Assembly: GCF_025060755.1 (NCBI RefSeq)
Contig: NZ_JANYUY010000001.1
Coordinates: 1-64,000, forward strand
Source: Paenibacillus doosanensis
GTDB lineage: Bacteria; Bacillota; Bacilli; Paenibacillales; NBRC-103111
Length of the DNA: 64,000 bases
Direction of reading: 5' to 3'
Shown: positions 49,697-58,636 of the stretch, piece after piece
Layout: each line of letters starts with the position of its first letter
Numbering within the stretch: the stretch's first letter is position 1
Position numbers and translations under genes: made by a program
The notes under the pieces: model-generated
Database searches by the model: none
What the model was told of the DNA's origin: nothing
Seen by the model: the letters and a program-made list of their open reading frames with translations, nothing else

Positions 49697-51073
49697 TCAG
49701 ATCAGCTCAAACGGATCGTCAAGCTTGGCCAGCCATTGTCCCAGCTCCCGTTCCAACAGCAGCGCCGGCCCTTCCTTCGGAGCCTGGTCGAAGCGCAGCG
49801 GGTTCAATTGATACGGATCGCTCTCGTTATCGAAGCAGAGCCTGGTCAGGGCGACGTCGCCGAAGCTGCGCTTGGCCACATAGGTGTACCGGTGCGTGCG
49901 AACGCCCCGCCAGCCGTAAGCGTTGATCTCCACCCCTTGTTCCCTCGCCTTCAGGTGCTCGTCGACGCCTCCCGGATAATGGCATATGAAGGCCGACGCA
50001 GGCTCGTTGCCTCCTTCTCCGAGGAAAACGGCGGAGCAATCGGTCCCCTGCACCTTCTCCGGTACCGGAACGTTCATCAGCCCGAGCAGCGTAGGCACAA
50101 GATCGGGGCTGTTCAGCAAACAATCGCTGCCGCCGGAAGGAATGCGCCCCGGATAACGGATAAAGAACGGAATGCCGATCGATTCCTCGTACCATACGTT
50201 CTTATGCTCCAGCCAGCCGTGCGAGCCCATCATTTCCCCGTGGTCGGACGTCAGTACGACAATCGTATCATCCGCGAGCCCTTCTTCTTCAAGCGCAGCG
50301 AGCAAACGGCCGAACTGGTCGTCCGTCGCCGTCACCGCGGCGTAATAATTGCGCAGATGCTGCTCCGCTTGGGCCAGCCCGTCGCCCCATACGTTCGGAC
50401 GGTATTTCACCGGCTTATCGGCATACATCGCTTTATAGCGTTCCGGGACCTGCTCGAACGGCTGATGCGGCGGATTCCACGACACGAACAGGCAGAACGG
50501 CTGATCCGGATCGCGCCTGCGGATATAATCGATCGCCACGTTCGTTTCATGCTCGGTCGACCAGACGTTCGGCTCGATCATCTGCGGCGTATCCTGCCAA
50601 TAATGCGGATGCATATGACGATCGTAGGCGTTGTAGGAATACCAGAAATCGAAGCCGAACCTGCGCGGGCCGGGCGGTATGTAGGCATCCCAATGGCGAG
50701 CACCCGAAGCCGGCTCGGGCTCTTGGGACTGCTCCGGCACATCGAGATGCCATTTGCCGATATAGCCGGTTTGGTAGCCCGCTTCCTTCAGCACGCTTCC
50801 GATCGTCAGCTCATCGTCGTTCAGCTTGATCGGCAGCCCCAGCTTGCAGTTGCTCGTCACGCCCGTCGATAGCGGATAACGGCCCGTCAGCATAACGGAA
50901 CGATTGGGCGAACAAAGCGGAAAACAGCTTATCGCATGATTCAGCGTCAAACTTTCCCCGGCGAACCGGTCGATATTCGGCGTGCTTACTTCATCCTCGT
51001 TAAACAAGCCGACGGCCTGTCTTCTCCATTGATCGGGGAATACGAACAACAGATTCGGTTGTTTCTTGTTCAT
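49697..51073 (-). CDS. Type I sulfatase, Cys-type (first of three)
   Basis: A 458-residue formylglycine-dependent sulfatase of the alkaline phosphatase superfamily. The N-terminus NLLFVFPDQWRRQAVG holds a metal Asp. The modified residue is the Cys in FPLCSPNRSVMLTGRYP (CxPxR, near residue 55), and a second metal site lies in VVLTSDHGEMMGSHGWLEHK. There is no signal peptide, so it acts in the cytoplasm on imported sulfated sugars. Activity requires a maturase (FGE or an anaerobic radical-SAM enzyme), and none lies in the window. It lies between the DUF4091 gene and the binding-protein gene, all on one strand. Confidence 0.93.
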   Translation of the reverse strand: MNKKQPNLLFVFPDQWRRQAVGLFNEDEVSTPNIDRFAGESLTLNHAISCFPLCSPNRSVMLTGRYPLSTGVTSNCKLGLPIKLNDDELTIGSVLKEAGYQTGYIGKWHLDVPEQSQEPEPASGARHWDAYIPPGPRRFGFDFWYSYNAYDRHMHPHYWQDTPQMIEPNVWSTEHETNVAIDYIRRRDPDQPFCLFVSWNPPHQPFEQVPERYKAMYADKPVKYRPNVWGDGLAQAEQHLRNYYAAVTATDDQFGRLLAALEEEGLADDTIVVLTSDHGEMMGSHGWLEHKNVWYEESIGIPFFIRYPGRIPSGGSDCLLNSPDLVPTLLGLMNVPVPEKVQGTDCSAVFLGEGGNEPASAFICHYPGGVDEHLKAREQGVEINAYGWRGVRTHRYTYVAKRSFGDVALTRLCFDNESDPYQLNPLRFDQAPKEGPALLLERELGQWLAKLDDPFELI

Positions 51074-51158
51074 TTCTCATCGTCTCCATACTGAGTTGTC
51101 TTGTGGTCCCGACCCCTTGCGGCCGGCGCCGCCTCCGCCGGAGACGGAGGTTGCCCGG

Positions 51159-52811
51159 CTAACCCTGCGCATGCTGCGCAATCAAGCGGTTTAATTGCTC
51201 CCGTTTGGCGAGCAGCCATTCGGCGGAACGCGGATACTCGCTGAACGTGATCGGCTGTTCCAGATCTTCCTCCAGCAGCGCGACGACGCGTTCTTTGCCG
51301 ATATAGCTTTCGAGCAGCTGCAGCGCCCGCAAGTCCTGCAGCGCTTCATAGAACACTTCCATGCGAATCGATTCGATCGGCCCTTCCTCGCCTGGATAGA
51401 CGAGGAACGCATCCCCGGAAGGGAAAGAATGGTTCGCGTCCGTATTGACGAACGGATTGATCGGCTTCCTTGAATACTGCGAAAACCAGAAATTGTATCC
51501 CCAATGCAAAAATCCTTCGGCGTCGAATTTGTACAGCTGCATGCCGATAATCCGGTTTCTCGCCGACGGCATATTAAAAAACCGATTCGACACGAGATTG
51601 CGCTGCGATACGCAGTAGTACGTCCAGAGAGGCTTAACGCCGTTTTCTATAAAAGGCTCGATATGGTTGCTGGCCGGAATCGGCCGCTCGACCAGCCCTT
51701 TCTCATAAAACGCATAATCCGACAGCGCGTCGATAATCGGAAATCCTTGCAAATGCTTGCGCGTAAACTCGCTGATCTTCCGATACTGCTCCATATCGGC
51801 CATCCGCGGTTCGTCCGAGTTATGGAAGAAGCTTCTTTGCTCCAGGCCGTTATCGCGGATAAACCCGACGAGCTCGCGCAAAAACTGCTCCAGAAAACCG
51901 CGGTAAGCCTCGCCGTTCGCATCCGTATCCCAGCCGAAAATCCGCTTGTATTCACCGTCAACGTCAGCCATAATCTTGGGCGCATGCTTCGCCCCCCACT
52001 GAGTAAACAGATGGGAGAATTCGAAGTAGCGGATTCCCCGCTTGCTGCACAGCTCGACCCAGCGGCGAAGCTTATCGAAGCCGAAGCGGTAGGACGAGCC
52101 GGTTTGCTCCACATCGACGAGCTGAACCGTAGGACGCTCTCCTCCGACGGCGGTATCGAGCGGAGGCGTGAACACCGGCGTCAGGATCATATTCACCCCA
52201 TGGCGCACCGCCGTATCGACATATCGGTCGATCAGCTCCCAATGCCGTTCGGAAAATACTTCCACCCCATACTGCACCGCCAGACAGTCCGTATGGAACC
52301 ACTCCGTATGAATCAGCTTTTGCTCCGGCAGCTTGGCGCCGATAATCTCCAGCACCATTTTCTCCGACGCCAGACATTCCCCTTGCTCGTTATCGAACTG
52401 GACCTCGATTTCATACTGGCCGGCCGCTTGACTTCCGTCCAGCGAAACGGTGACCCACAGAGCCCGCCATTGGCCGGGGAACAACGTCAGTCCCTCCTGC
52501 TCGTCGATCGGGTAAAGCGGGTCCGGATACAGCCCCGGCGTCGTGCGCAGCACATGGCGGTCGGCGTCATGCATCCAGGGCAGCTCGGAAGGCGCCAGGC
52601 CTACCGTACGGACCGAGATCGCTTCCGCCAGCTCCGACCGTACGCTGACCCGCACCGCTTTCATCAACGACGGCGAACGGTAAGCAATTTGATAGGCATA
52701 CGTTTCATTGCTGAATGCGCTTGCTTTTTTCAAAAGAGGATCGATCGCCTCTTCGTCGGCAAACACTTTGGACAAAGAGCTAATGACTACGGTTTTCAAT
52801 AAATTCGACAA
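51159..52811 (-). CDS. DUF4091 / GH123-like glycoside hydrolase
   Basis: A 550-residue protein with an N-terminal beta-sandwich domain (about residues 1-165) and a C-terminal barrel resembling the DUF4091/GH123 catalytic domain. Supporting segments are HTEWFHTDCLAVQYGVEVFSE, YFEFSHLFTQWGAKHAPKI and RSFFHNSDEPRMADMEQY, where the Asp-Glu pair could be the substrate-assisted catalytic pair of GH123 N-acetylgalactosaminidases. Late segments include NFWFSQYSRKPINPFVNTDA and a DLRALQLLE tail. No signal peptide. The start at TTG 52811 is chosen because AGGGGGAAGAGAGG lies upstream; the frame extends 36 more codons of unlikely sequence. Between two sulfatases it probably removes sulfated or desulfated amino sugars. 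Confidence 0.8.
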   Translation of the reverse strand: MSNLLKTVVISSLSKVFADEEAIDPLLKKASAFSNETYAYQIAYRSPSLMKAVRVSVRSELAEAISVRTVGLAPSELPWMHDADRHVLRTTPGLYPDPLYPIDEQEGLTLFPGQWRALWVTVSLDGSQAAGQYEIEVQFDNEQGECLASEKMVLEIIGAKLPEQKLIHTEWFHTDCLAVQYGVEVFSERHWELIDRYVDTAVRHGVNMILTPVFTPPLDTAVGGERPTVQLVDVEQTGSSYRFGFDKLRRWVELCSKRGIRYFEFSHLFTQWGAKHAPKIMADVDGEYKRIFGWDTDANGEAYRGFLEQFLRELVGFIRDNGLEQRSFFHNSDEPRMADMEQYRKISEFTRKHLQGFPIIDALSDYAFYEKGLVERPIPASNHIEPFIENGVKPLWTYYCVSQRNLVSNRFFNMPSARNRIIGMQLYKFDAEGFLHWGYNFWFSQYSRKPINPFVNTDANHSFPSGDAFLVYPGEEGPIESIRMEVFYEALQDLRALQLLESYIGKERVVALLEEDLEQPITFSEYPRSAEWLLAKREQLNRLIAQHAQG

Positions 52812-53027
52812 CCTCTCTTCCCCCTCGCTGTATCCATTGGTCAAGCTGCAGCCGAATAAGCCGAGGCATGCGGCCCTGCGCTTCATCCGCCGATGCCGGG
52901 GTTCGCTGCAGCGTTGCAATGTTAGATTAATAAGAACGTATTCATTTGTCCATAAGCGAAATTTCTCCGCATATGCGAGATTTGCCCTATAGCGCCCGGC
53001 GCGGGCTAGGCATGTGCCAGGCTCGGG

Positions 53028-54545
53028 CTAGGCGTGGGAAATTCGCGGCATCGGCATCGGTTCCTTGCCCAGCTCGGCCCAGATGTACCGGAGCATCAGC
53101 TCGGCTTTAAGCTCTTTGCACGACGGTTCGTCCCACAGATTATGCCGCTCTTCTGGGTCCGTTTCCAGGTCGAACAGCTCGCCGTAGGTTTGGTTATAGT
53201 AAACGGTTATTTTATACCGCTGGTCGACGTACGTTTTCTGATGAATCGTCGTCGGCTCATGATGAAATTCGCAAACGATATGCTCCCTTGCGCTAAGCTG
53301 CGGATTCGCCCATACGGCGCTTTGATCGATTCCGGTCATCGCGGGAGGGACAGGCAGTCCCGCCATCGACAAAAACGTCGGAGCCAGATCGACGAGCGAT
53401 TGCATCGAATCCGACGCGGCGCCGGCAGGCACGCGCCCCGGGTAGCGGACGACGAACGGCACGCGGATCAAATCCTCGTAATGAAAGCCCCCTTTGGCCT
53501 GGAGTCCGTGATGCCCGAAAAAGTGGCCGTGGTCGGTCGTAAAAATAACAATCGTATCCTCGCTCAGCCCGAGCTCGTCAAGCTTGTTCAGGATCGAGCC
53601 GATGTACCGGTCCATGAAGCTGATCATCCCGTAGTAGACGGCAACCGCCTTTTTGCGCTCCGCCTCCGTCATCCGAACGTGAGAATGATAGCCGTGGATG
53701 CCGAAGCCCGTCTCCTTGTAAGCGGAGAAATCCGGCTCCCGCTCCTGGGTCATGCCGAAGTGCGGCGGATTGTGTTCATGTTCTCCCGGCGCGCCCTCGG
53801 GTATCGTGAGCAGATCGGGGTCGTACATATCGCACCACGGTTCGGGTGCCAAATAAGGCGGATGCGGGTCCGGGAAGCTGGCCCACAGGAAGAACGCGTC
53901 GTCCTGCTCCTTGTACTGCTGCAGCAGCGCGTTCGTCCGCTCGGCAATCCACGTATTGTAGTGATACCGCTCCGGAATCGGCCAATGAAACTGCTCGTTT
54001 GCATCCATCGTTCCGATCGGCGGGGTGAAGTAATCTCTCCAGTTCGCGCAGCCGTTCTCCTCCAGCCACAGCGCGTAATGCTGCCCGACCAACCATTCGT
54101 TCGCATGGTTGCGCAGCATCTCCGTGTGCTCGAAGCCGTAATACGGGCCTGTGAAATCCCGCCAAAAAGCGAAATCATGCAGCTTCTCGCGCCCCTCCAG
54201 CGAGGAATATTCCTCCGTCGAACCGATGGGATGAAAATGCGCCTTCCCGATCAGCGCCGTCCGGTAACCGCCCTCGCCGAGCAAATCTCCGACCGTCACG
54301 CGGTCCTCCAGCAGCTTTGTCCCCAATGTCCAAGCGCCGTGCTGGCTCGGGTACATCCCCGTCACGATCGACGCTCTCGTAGGCGTGCAGGTCGGATTGG
54401 GACAATAGGCTCTGCCGAAAGTCGTGCCCTCGCTCACAAGCCGGTCCAAATTCGGAGTTTGCAGCTCCGGATTGAACGCTCCTATCGTATTCCAATGCTG
54501 CTGATCGCTTGTTATAAGCAAAATGTTAGGCCTGCGCTTGCTCAT
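53028..54545 (-). CDS. Type I sulfatase, Cys-type (second of three)
   Basis: A 505-residue cytoplasmic sulfatase. Metal site in NILLITSDQQHWNTIG; formylglycine Cys in PNPTCTPTRASIVTGMYP (CTPTR, near residue 53); ELGLSEDTIVIFTTDHGHFFGHHGLQAKG forms the second metal region. The enzyme keeps a long C-terminal subdomain with HQKTYVDQRYKITVYYNQ and LFDLETDPEERHNLWDEP, as in cytoplasmic choline-sulfatase-like and GAG-type sulfatases. It is probably the first gene of the sulfatase-DUF4091-sulfatase-binding protein series, though about 215 bases separate it from the next gene. Its upstream region carries a repeated ATTTTGTATATT motif shared in part with the AraC gene. Confidence 0.93.
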   Translation of the reverse strand: MSKRRPNILLITSDQQHWNTIGAFNPELQTPNLDRLVSEGTTFGRAYCPNPTCTPTRASIVTGMYPSQHGAWTLGTKLLEDRVTVGDLLGEGGYRTALIGKAHFHPIGSTEEYSSLEGREKLHDFAFWRDFTGPYYGFEHTEMLRNHANEWLVGQHYALWLEENGCANWRDYFTPPIGTMDANEQFHWPIPERYHYNTWIAERTNALLQQYKEQDDAFFLWASFPDPHPPYLAPEPWCDMYDPDLLTIPEGAPGEHEHNPPHFGMTQEREPDFSAYKETGFGIHGYHSHVRMTEAERKKAVAVYYGMISFMDRYIGSILNKLDELGLSEDTIVIFTTDHGHFFGHHGLQAKGGFHYEDLIRVPFVVRYPGRVPAGAASDSMQSLVDLAPTFLSMAGLPVPPAMTGIDQSAVWANPQLSAREHIVCEFHHEPTTIHQKTYVDQRYKITVYYNQTYGELFDLETDPEERHNLWDEPSCKELKAELMLRYIWAELGKEPMPMPRISHA

Positions 54546-54570
54546 GCCTTTCTCACCATCCAGACTTGTT

Positions 54571-54658
54571 ATTTTGTATATTCTACTTCTTACTATATAA
54601 GTTTAAACTCTTTAAATACAATGGCATGGTGTAACAATTATTTTGCATTTTGTATATT
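54571..54658. promoter_or_regulatory. Promoter and candidate AraC-type operator repeats upstream of the second sulfatase
   Basis: ATTTTGTATATT occurs twice in direct orientation (54571-54582 and 54647-54658). Between them, on the minus strand, TTGTAT and TATAGT are spaced by 18 bases as a plausible SigA promoter. The right copy extends to TTTGCATTTTGTA (54642-54654), which recurs exactly upstream of the AraC gene at 57463-57475. Binding by that regulator is inferred from the shared sequence only. Confidence 0.45.
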
Positions 54659-54702
54659 ACCTTAATCAAATCCCGACCGCGCTTCCGCGAATGTCAGGCG
54701 AC

Positions 54703-54742
54703 AAAAAAACCTTCCGCTGCTCCTTGAGGGAGGGAAGCGGAA
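54703..54742 (-). terminator. Terminator of the siderophore-binding protein gene
   Basis: TTCCGCT and AGCGGAA form a 7-bp stem, followed on the minus strand by GG and seven T residues (54703-54709). It lies about 75 bases after the stop codon. Confidence 0.7.
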
Positions 54743-54818
54743 AGCTTCAAATTATGGCTTTTATTCCGTTTCATATCACCCGGCGCAATCGTGACGCCGG
54801 CCGATCGGTTCGGTTATT

Positions 54819-55775
54819 TTAAGACCGGGTCAGCTGCTCCACGATCCAATCCAGCTCCGCATCGAGGGAGATCGGATCGTTAAACAGCGAGGAACGCGGG
54901 TCGAGCTTAAATACTTTGTTATTTTTGACGGCGGGAAGTCCCTTCCAGACGGCACTTCCGTATACGACCTCCGGATCGGCGTTGTCTCCCGACCAGGCGC
55001 TTGTGAAAATATAATCTCCGGCATAGTACGGCAGCATTTCGAGCGACAGGTTGGCGTAGCCTATGCCGCTGTCGATCGCTTCCTTCTGGATCGGCTGGGG
55101 CGCCTTCAGCTTAAACTCGCCGTAGATAATTTCGCCGCCTCTGGCATAGTTGTGTCCGAAGGCATAAATGCCTTTGGCATACGGCTGCAGGATCGACACC
55201 GTCTTGTCTCCGACGGCCGCCTGCACCTTCGGCTTGGCTTCGGCAATTTTTTTATCCCAGGCGGCAATCCATTCATCCGCTTTGGCCTCGCGGCCGGTCA
55301 ATTGGCCGAATTCCTTCAATTGGTCCCGGAACGTTTTCTTCCCGTACGGGATCGGAATCGTCGGCGCGATTTTGCCGAGCTGCTCAATATTGTCCGCGGC
55401 TGCGTACGTAACAATCAGATCGGGCCTCAGCTCCAATATTTTTTCCAGCGACGTGCCTTCGCCTAGATTTTCGATTCCGTCAAGCTTGCCTTGAAAATAG
55501 GCGTTGGTAAAAGCATTATCCGTTACGCCCACCGGTTTGATCCCGAGCACCAGAAAATCGCCGAGGTAGCTGTCCGCCAGCATGACGACCCGCTGCGGGT
55601 TCTTGGGAACCGTAATATCCCCGTTATCGGTATGATGCACGGCCGTTTCATTATCCTGCTTCGCTTCTCCTTGAGCCGATCCGGTATCCGGAGCTTTCCC
55701 GCAAGCCGTCAGCATGGCGGCAAGCAAAATCGCAAGGACGATCATATTTAGTTTCTTGGCTGCGCTCATTGTCAT
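54819..55775 (-). CDS. Iron-siderophore ABC transporter substrate-binding lipoprotein
   Basis: A 318-residue FepB/FhuD-type (cluster A-II) binding protein. The lipobox is LAAMLTACGKAP. The fold shows NPQRVVMLADSYLGDFLVLGIKPVGV, EGTSLEKILELRPDLIVTY, PTIPIPYGKKTFRDQLKEFGQLTG and YAFGHNYARGGEIIYGEFKLKAP. It probably captures a ferric siderophore outside the membrane. A near-perfect Fur box lies 30 bases upstream, so iron represses it. No permease or ATPase gene is adjacent, and it must share a transporter encoded elsewhere. The ATG at 55775 has AGAGGAGAG upstream. Confidence 0.92.
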   Translation of the reverse strand: MTMSAAKKLNMIVLAILLAAMLTACGKAPDTGSAQGEAKQDNETAVHHTDNGDITVPKNPQRVVMLADSYLGDFLVLGIKPVGVTDNAFTNAYFQGKLDGIENLGEGTSLEKILELRPDLIVTYAAADNIEQLGKIAPTIPIPYGKKTFRDQLKEFGQLTGREAKADEWIAAWDKKIAEAKPKVQAAVGDKTVSILQPYAKGIYAFGHNYARGGEIIYGEFKLKAPQPIQKEAIDSGIGYANLSLEMLPYYAGDYIFTSAWSGDNADPEVVYGSAVWKGLPAVKNNKVFKLDPRSSLFNDPISLDAELDWIVEQLTRS

Positions 55776-55804
55776 TGTAAATTCTCTCCTCTTACAGGTA
55801 TTTC

Positions 55805-55823
55805 AATAATGATAATCATTATC
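55805..55823. promoter_or_regulatory. Fur box
   Basis: AATAATGATAATCATTATC matches the classical 19-bp Fur consensus (GATAATGATAATCATTATC) at all but the first base. It lies 30 bases upstream of the siderophore-binding protein gene. Confidence 0.92.
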
Positions 55824-55919
55824 ACCGTAAGATTATAACATTACCGGACATCAATTGCATCTCCAAAAATACTGCCAAAAATAATTACGCCGAGCGAATC
55901 GCTCCAAAGCCAAAGACGA

Positions 55920-55963
55920 AAAAGCGGCGCCCATCGTCCGCCGACGATGAAGACACCGCTTTT
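55920..55963. terminator. Terminator downstream of the third sulfatase
   Basis: AAAAGCGG and CCGCTTTT form an outer stem and CATCGTC with GACGATG an inner stem. T residues follow on the minus strand and A/T runs occur on both sides. It insulates the Fur-controlled gene from the sulfatase gene. Confidence 0.75.
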
Positions 55964-55982
55964 CGCTTGCTTGTATGAACGT

Positions 55983-57365
55983 CTATTTGAAGGCTGGTTT
56001 GCCTTTGCCCGCCGTTCCTGCGAGGGCAACCTGCCCTCCTCCTCTAACCGCTTCGCGCGCGCCGTCGAGCCGCGGGTCGACATAGCGGACGAACCACTCG
56101 TCGAGCTCGGCCTTCAGTTCCGCCGCCCGTTCCCCGCTCGCTTCTCCGCCATGTTCCAAAAGATTGACGCGTTCATCGGGATCGCTCGCAAGATCGTACA
56201 GCTCATGAGGACCGTACGGATACCGGTGCACATATTTCCATTCGCGATTGCGAATCATCCTTACCGGTCCGTATTCGTCGAAGACGAAAATATGCTCCCG
56301 TTCCTTCATCGATTCGCCGCGCAGCAGCGGAGCGAAGCTGGCCCCCGGCAGGCCTGCGGCGCCGGGATGCTCGATCCCTACGTATTCGAGCAGAGTCGGC
56401 ATGAAATCATAGCCGCTCAGCATCGCAGAGCACACCTCTCCTTCGGCCAGCGTGCCCGGATGACTGAAAATGGCGGGAACTTTGACCGAGGTGTCGTACA
56501 TATTTTGCGGGAACGTTCCGTTGCCTTTGCCCCAGAAGCCGTGATGGCCGCAGTTAAAGCCGTTGTCTCCCATAAAGACGATCAGCGTGTTTTCCCTTAA
56601 GTCCTTCTCTTCCAGCTTGTCGATCAGCCTTCCAATCTGCGCGTCCATGGCCGTCACCGCGGCGAAGTACCCCTTCAAATTTTCGCGCCAATCGCTGCCC
56701 CACGGGGCGTCGGGAATCGTCCACGGATGAGCCGGCTCCTGCGGACACGACTCGAACGGGCAATCTTCGTACAGCTTGACGTATTCCTCCGGATGATTGC
56801 CGATCCATGGACTGTGCGGAGCCGTATAATGAACGCTCAAATAAAACGGCTCTTCCTCCGTCTGCCGATCCAAAAACTGCAGCGCATCGTCCGTAATCAC
56901 CTCGGTCAAATAGCCGGGCTCGACGACAGGTTCACCGTTACGGATCATCGGCGCATTGTAGTACGGGCTGCCGCCGGATTGGTGAACGAACCAATGGGAG
57001 AAGCCTTTCTGCGGATGAATGCTGTCGCCGAGATGCCATTTGCCGCTCAAGCCGCAGCTGTATCCGCCTGCGGCAAGCAGCTCGGTATAGCCTGTCTGCC
57101 CGTGCAAATATTCGATAGCTCCCTCGCCCATGCTGCCTTCGCGAATCCAATCGTGCACGCCGTGCTGGGAAGGAATCCGTCCGGTCAGTAAAGTGGCCCG
57201 GGCCGGCGAACATACCGGCGACGTGCAGAAGAAGTTATCGAAACGAATCCCGGTTGCGGCGAGCCGGTCCAGGTTCGGCGTGCGAATCTCGCTGTTCCCG
57301 GCGCAGCCCATAGCCCATGCGCCCTGGTCGTCGGACAAAATGAATAAGACATTAGTACGATTCAT
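55983..57365 (-). CDS. Type I sulfatase, Cys-type (third of three)
   Basis: A 460-residue cytoplasmic sulfatase. Metal Asp pair in NVLFILSDDQGAWAMGCAGN; formylglycine Cys in CTSPVCSPARATLLTGRIP (CSPAR, near residue 54); second metal region NTLIVFMGDNGFNCGHHGFWGKG. It also has GLSGKWHLGD and HYTAPHSPWIGNHPEE, which fit the family core. No signal peptide. It is divergent from the AraC regulator, a usual arrangement for a regulated catabolic gene, and is separated from the other two sulfatases by the iron-binding protein gene. Confidence 0.93.
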   Translation of the reverse strand: MNRTNVLFILSDDQGAWAMGCAGNSEIRTPNLDRLAATGIRFDNFFCTSPVCSPARATLLTGRIPSQHGVHDWIREGSMGEGAIEYLHGQTGYTELLAAGGYSCGLSGKWHLGDSIHPQKGFSHWFVHQSGGSPYYNAPMIRNGEPVVEPGYLTEVITDDALQFLDRQTEEEPFYLSVHYTAPHSPWIGNHPEEYVKLYEDCPFESCPQEPAHPWTIPDAPWGSDWRENLKGYFAAVTAMDAQIGRLIDKLEEKDLRENTLIVFMGDNGFNCGHHGFWGKGNGTFPQNMYDTSVKVPAIFSHPGTLAEGEVCSAMLSGYDFMPTLLEYVGIEHPGAAGLPGASFAPLLRGESMKEREHIFVFDEYGPVRMIRNREWKYVHRYPYGPHELYDLASDPDERVNLLEHGGEASGERAAELKAELDEWFVRYVDPRLDGAREAVRGGGQVALAGTAGKGKPAFK

Positions 57366-57462
57366 CTTGGAAGTAGTCCTTTCATCGGATAAGATATGGA
57401 TGATTCTAGCCTCACTATATCGTCATACCGCAGGCGGAACAATGGCTAAATGTGTCCTCGGC

Positions 57463-57491
57463 TTTGCATTTTGTAAGGTTATGAGTATACT
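57463..57491 (+). promoter_or_regulatory. Promoter of the AraC gene with a shared motif
   Basis: TTGCAT (57464-57469) and TATACT (57486-57491) are spaced by 16 bases. The 13-mer TTTGCATTTTGTA (57463-57475) covering the -35 region is identical to one upstream of the second sulfatase, so it may be an autoregulatory site. Confidence 0.45.
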
Positions 57492-57517
57492 GAAGAAAAC
57501 ATTCGGAAGTGGGACCC

Positions 57518-58411
57518 ATGAAAGAATACACTCAGGAATATGCGGAAAATATGTATTTCACGCCCGACGAGACGGACATGTCGCTCGGCCTTTGGCTCGT
57601 TCGGCTGGGGCGCAACAAAACGAAGCCCAGCTATAACGCCGGCCCGAGGGCGACCGATCATTTCAGCCTTCATTTCGTCCAGCAAGGCTCCGTACTGTTT
57701 CAATACGAGAACAACATCGTCCAGCTGCATAAAGGAGACGTCTTCTGTCTATTCCCGCAGCGGATATACAGCTACAGGCCGGCCGATCCCGCCGTCCCGC
57801 TGGAGATGGCTTGGGTCGCCTTCGACGGAGATCAGGCGGCAGCCCTGCTCTCCATGATCGGGATTCACCCCGGGCAGCCTTACGCCAAGGGCGTAGGAAC
57901 GACCGAGGTGGCGCTTACCTTGCAGCACTTCTGGTCGGCGGGCGCGCTTCGTCCCGGCCGGACGAGGCTGCGCTTTCTGAGCCTGCTGTACGAGCTTATC
58001 GATTTGCTGGACCAACGTCCTGAAGCGGACGGCTCGCCGAAGCACCGGCAAAAAGACTGGGTCAAGAAAAGCCTCGACTATATGAACACTCATTATTCGG
58101 AACCTATCGATGTCAACCATATTGCGCAGCATGCCGGCATTCACCGGACGTATTTTTCCAAAGTGTTCACCCAGCATCTGGGCATTTCTCCGCTCAAATA
58201 TTTAATGAGGCTGCGGATGAACAAAGCGATGCAGCTGCTTAGAGAAACCGGCTTGACGGTTACCGAAATCGCTTTAAGTCTCAGCTATTCGGATACGGCT
58301 ACGTTTTCGCGCGCGTTCAGCCTTTATTTCGGCGCGTCTCCGTCTTACTGCCGCAAGCATAGCTCGGCTCTCCCGCAACCGGAGCTGGAACAAGATCTCC
58401 CCGCAAGGTGA
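57518..58411 (+). CDS. AraC-family transcriptional regulator
   Basis: A 297-residue regulator with an N-terminal cupin-type ligand domain (about residues 10-160: FSLHFVQQGSVLFQYENNIVQLHKGDVFCLFP) and a C-terminal pair of helix-turn-helix motifs (about 185-285). Those are PIDVNHIAQHAGIHRTYFSKVFTQHLGISPLKYL and LSYSDTATFSRAFSLYFGASP. Its layout is that of sugar-responsive activators. Divergent from a sulfatase gene, it is the likely regulator of the sulfated-glycan locus. The ATG at 57518 is preferred to the GTG at 57509, but the ribosome binding site is weak (GTGGG). Confidence 0.93.
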   Translation: MKEYTQEYAENMYFTPDETDMSLGLWLVRLGRNKTKPSYNAGPRATDHFSLHFVQQGSVLFQYENNIVQLHKGDVFCLFPQRIYSYRPADPAVPLEMAWVAFDGDQAAALLSMIGIHPGQPYAKGVGTTEVALTLQHFWSAGALRPGRTRLRFLSLLYELIDLLDQRPEADGSPKHRQKDWVKKSLDYMNTHYSEPIDVNHIAQHAGIHRTYFSKVFTQHLGISPLKYLMRLRMNKAMQLLRETGLTVTEIALSLSYSDTATFSRAFSLYFGASPSYCRKHSSALPQPELEQDLPAR

Positions 58412-58490
58412 GGCCTTGACTTCGCTTTCCTTGCAAAAAGAAGACCGGGCGCGAAGACGCCAACGTCCTCCGCTCCGGTCTGCGGCCCGC

Positions 58491-58509
58491 GGCCCTCGGA
58501 GGGCCTTTT
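58491..58509 (+). terminator. Terminator of the AraC gene
   Basis: GGCCCT-CGG-AGGGCC followed by TTTT, about 80 bases after the stop. A weaker stem (AGACCGG with CCGGTCT) precedes it. Confidence 0.55.
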
Positions 58510-58546
58510 AAGACGTCCGGCGTACGGCAACTTCGCACAGCCGACC

Positions 58547-58598
58547 GATTACTTAAACAAAAAGGTTGTTTTTTAAAAATATTGTTGTTTAAGTAATC
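58547..58598. repeat. Perfect 14-bp inverted repeat at the left edge of the AT-rich islet
   Basis: GATTACTTAAACAA (58547-58560) and TTGTTTAAGTAATC (58585-58598) enclose 24 AT-rich bases. Base composition changes sharply here from GC-rich to AT-rich. It could be a terminator-like hairpin or the relic of a mobile element end. Confidence 0.7.
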
Positions 58599-58636
58599 AT
58601 AGCTATCCTAACTCATATTAATAATATCCAATCATT

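Noticed and set aside
58412-58540. Minus-strand open frame covering the end of the AraC gene and its terminator
   Set aside because: It is antisense to the AraC gene and its hairpins and has no family resemblance.
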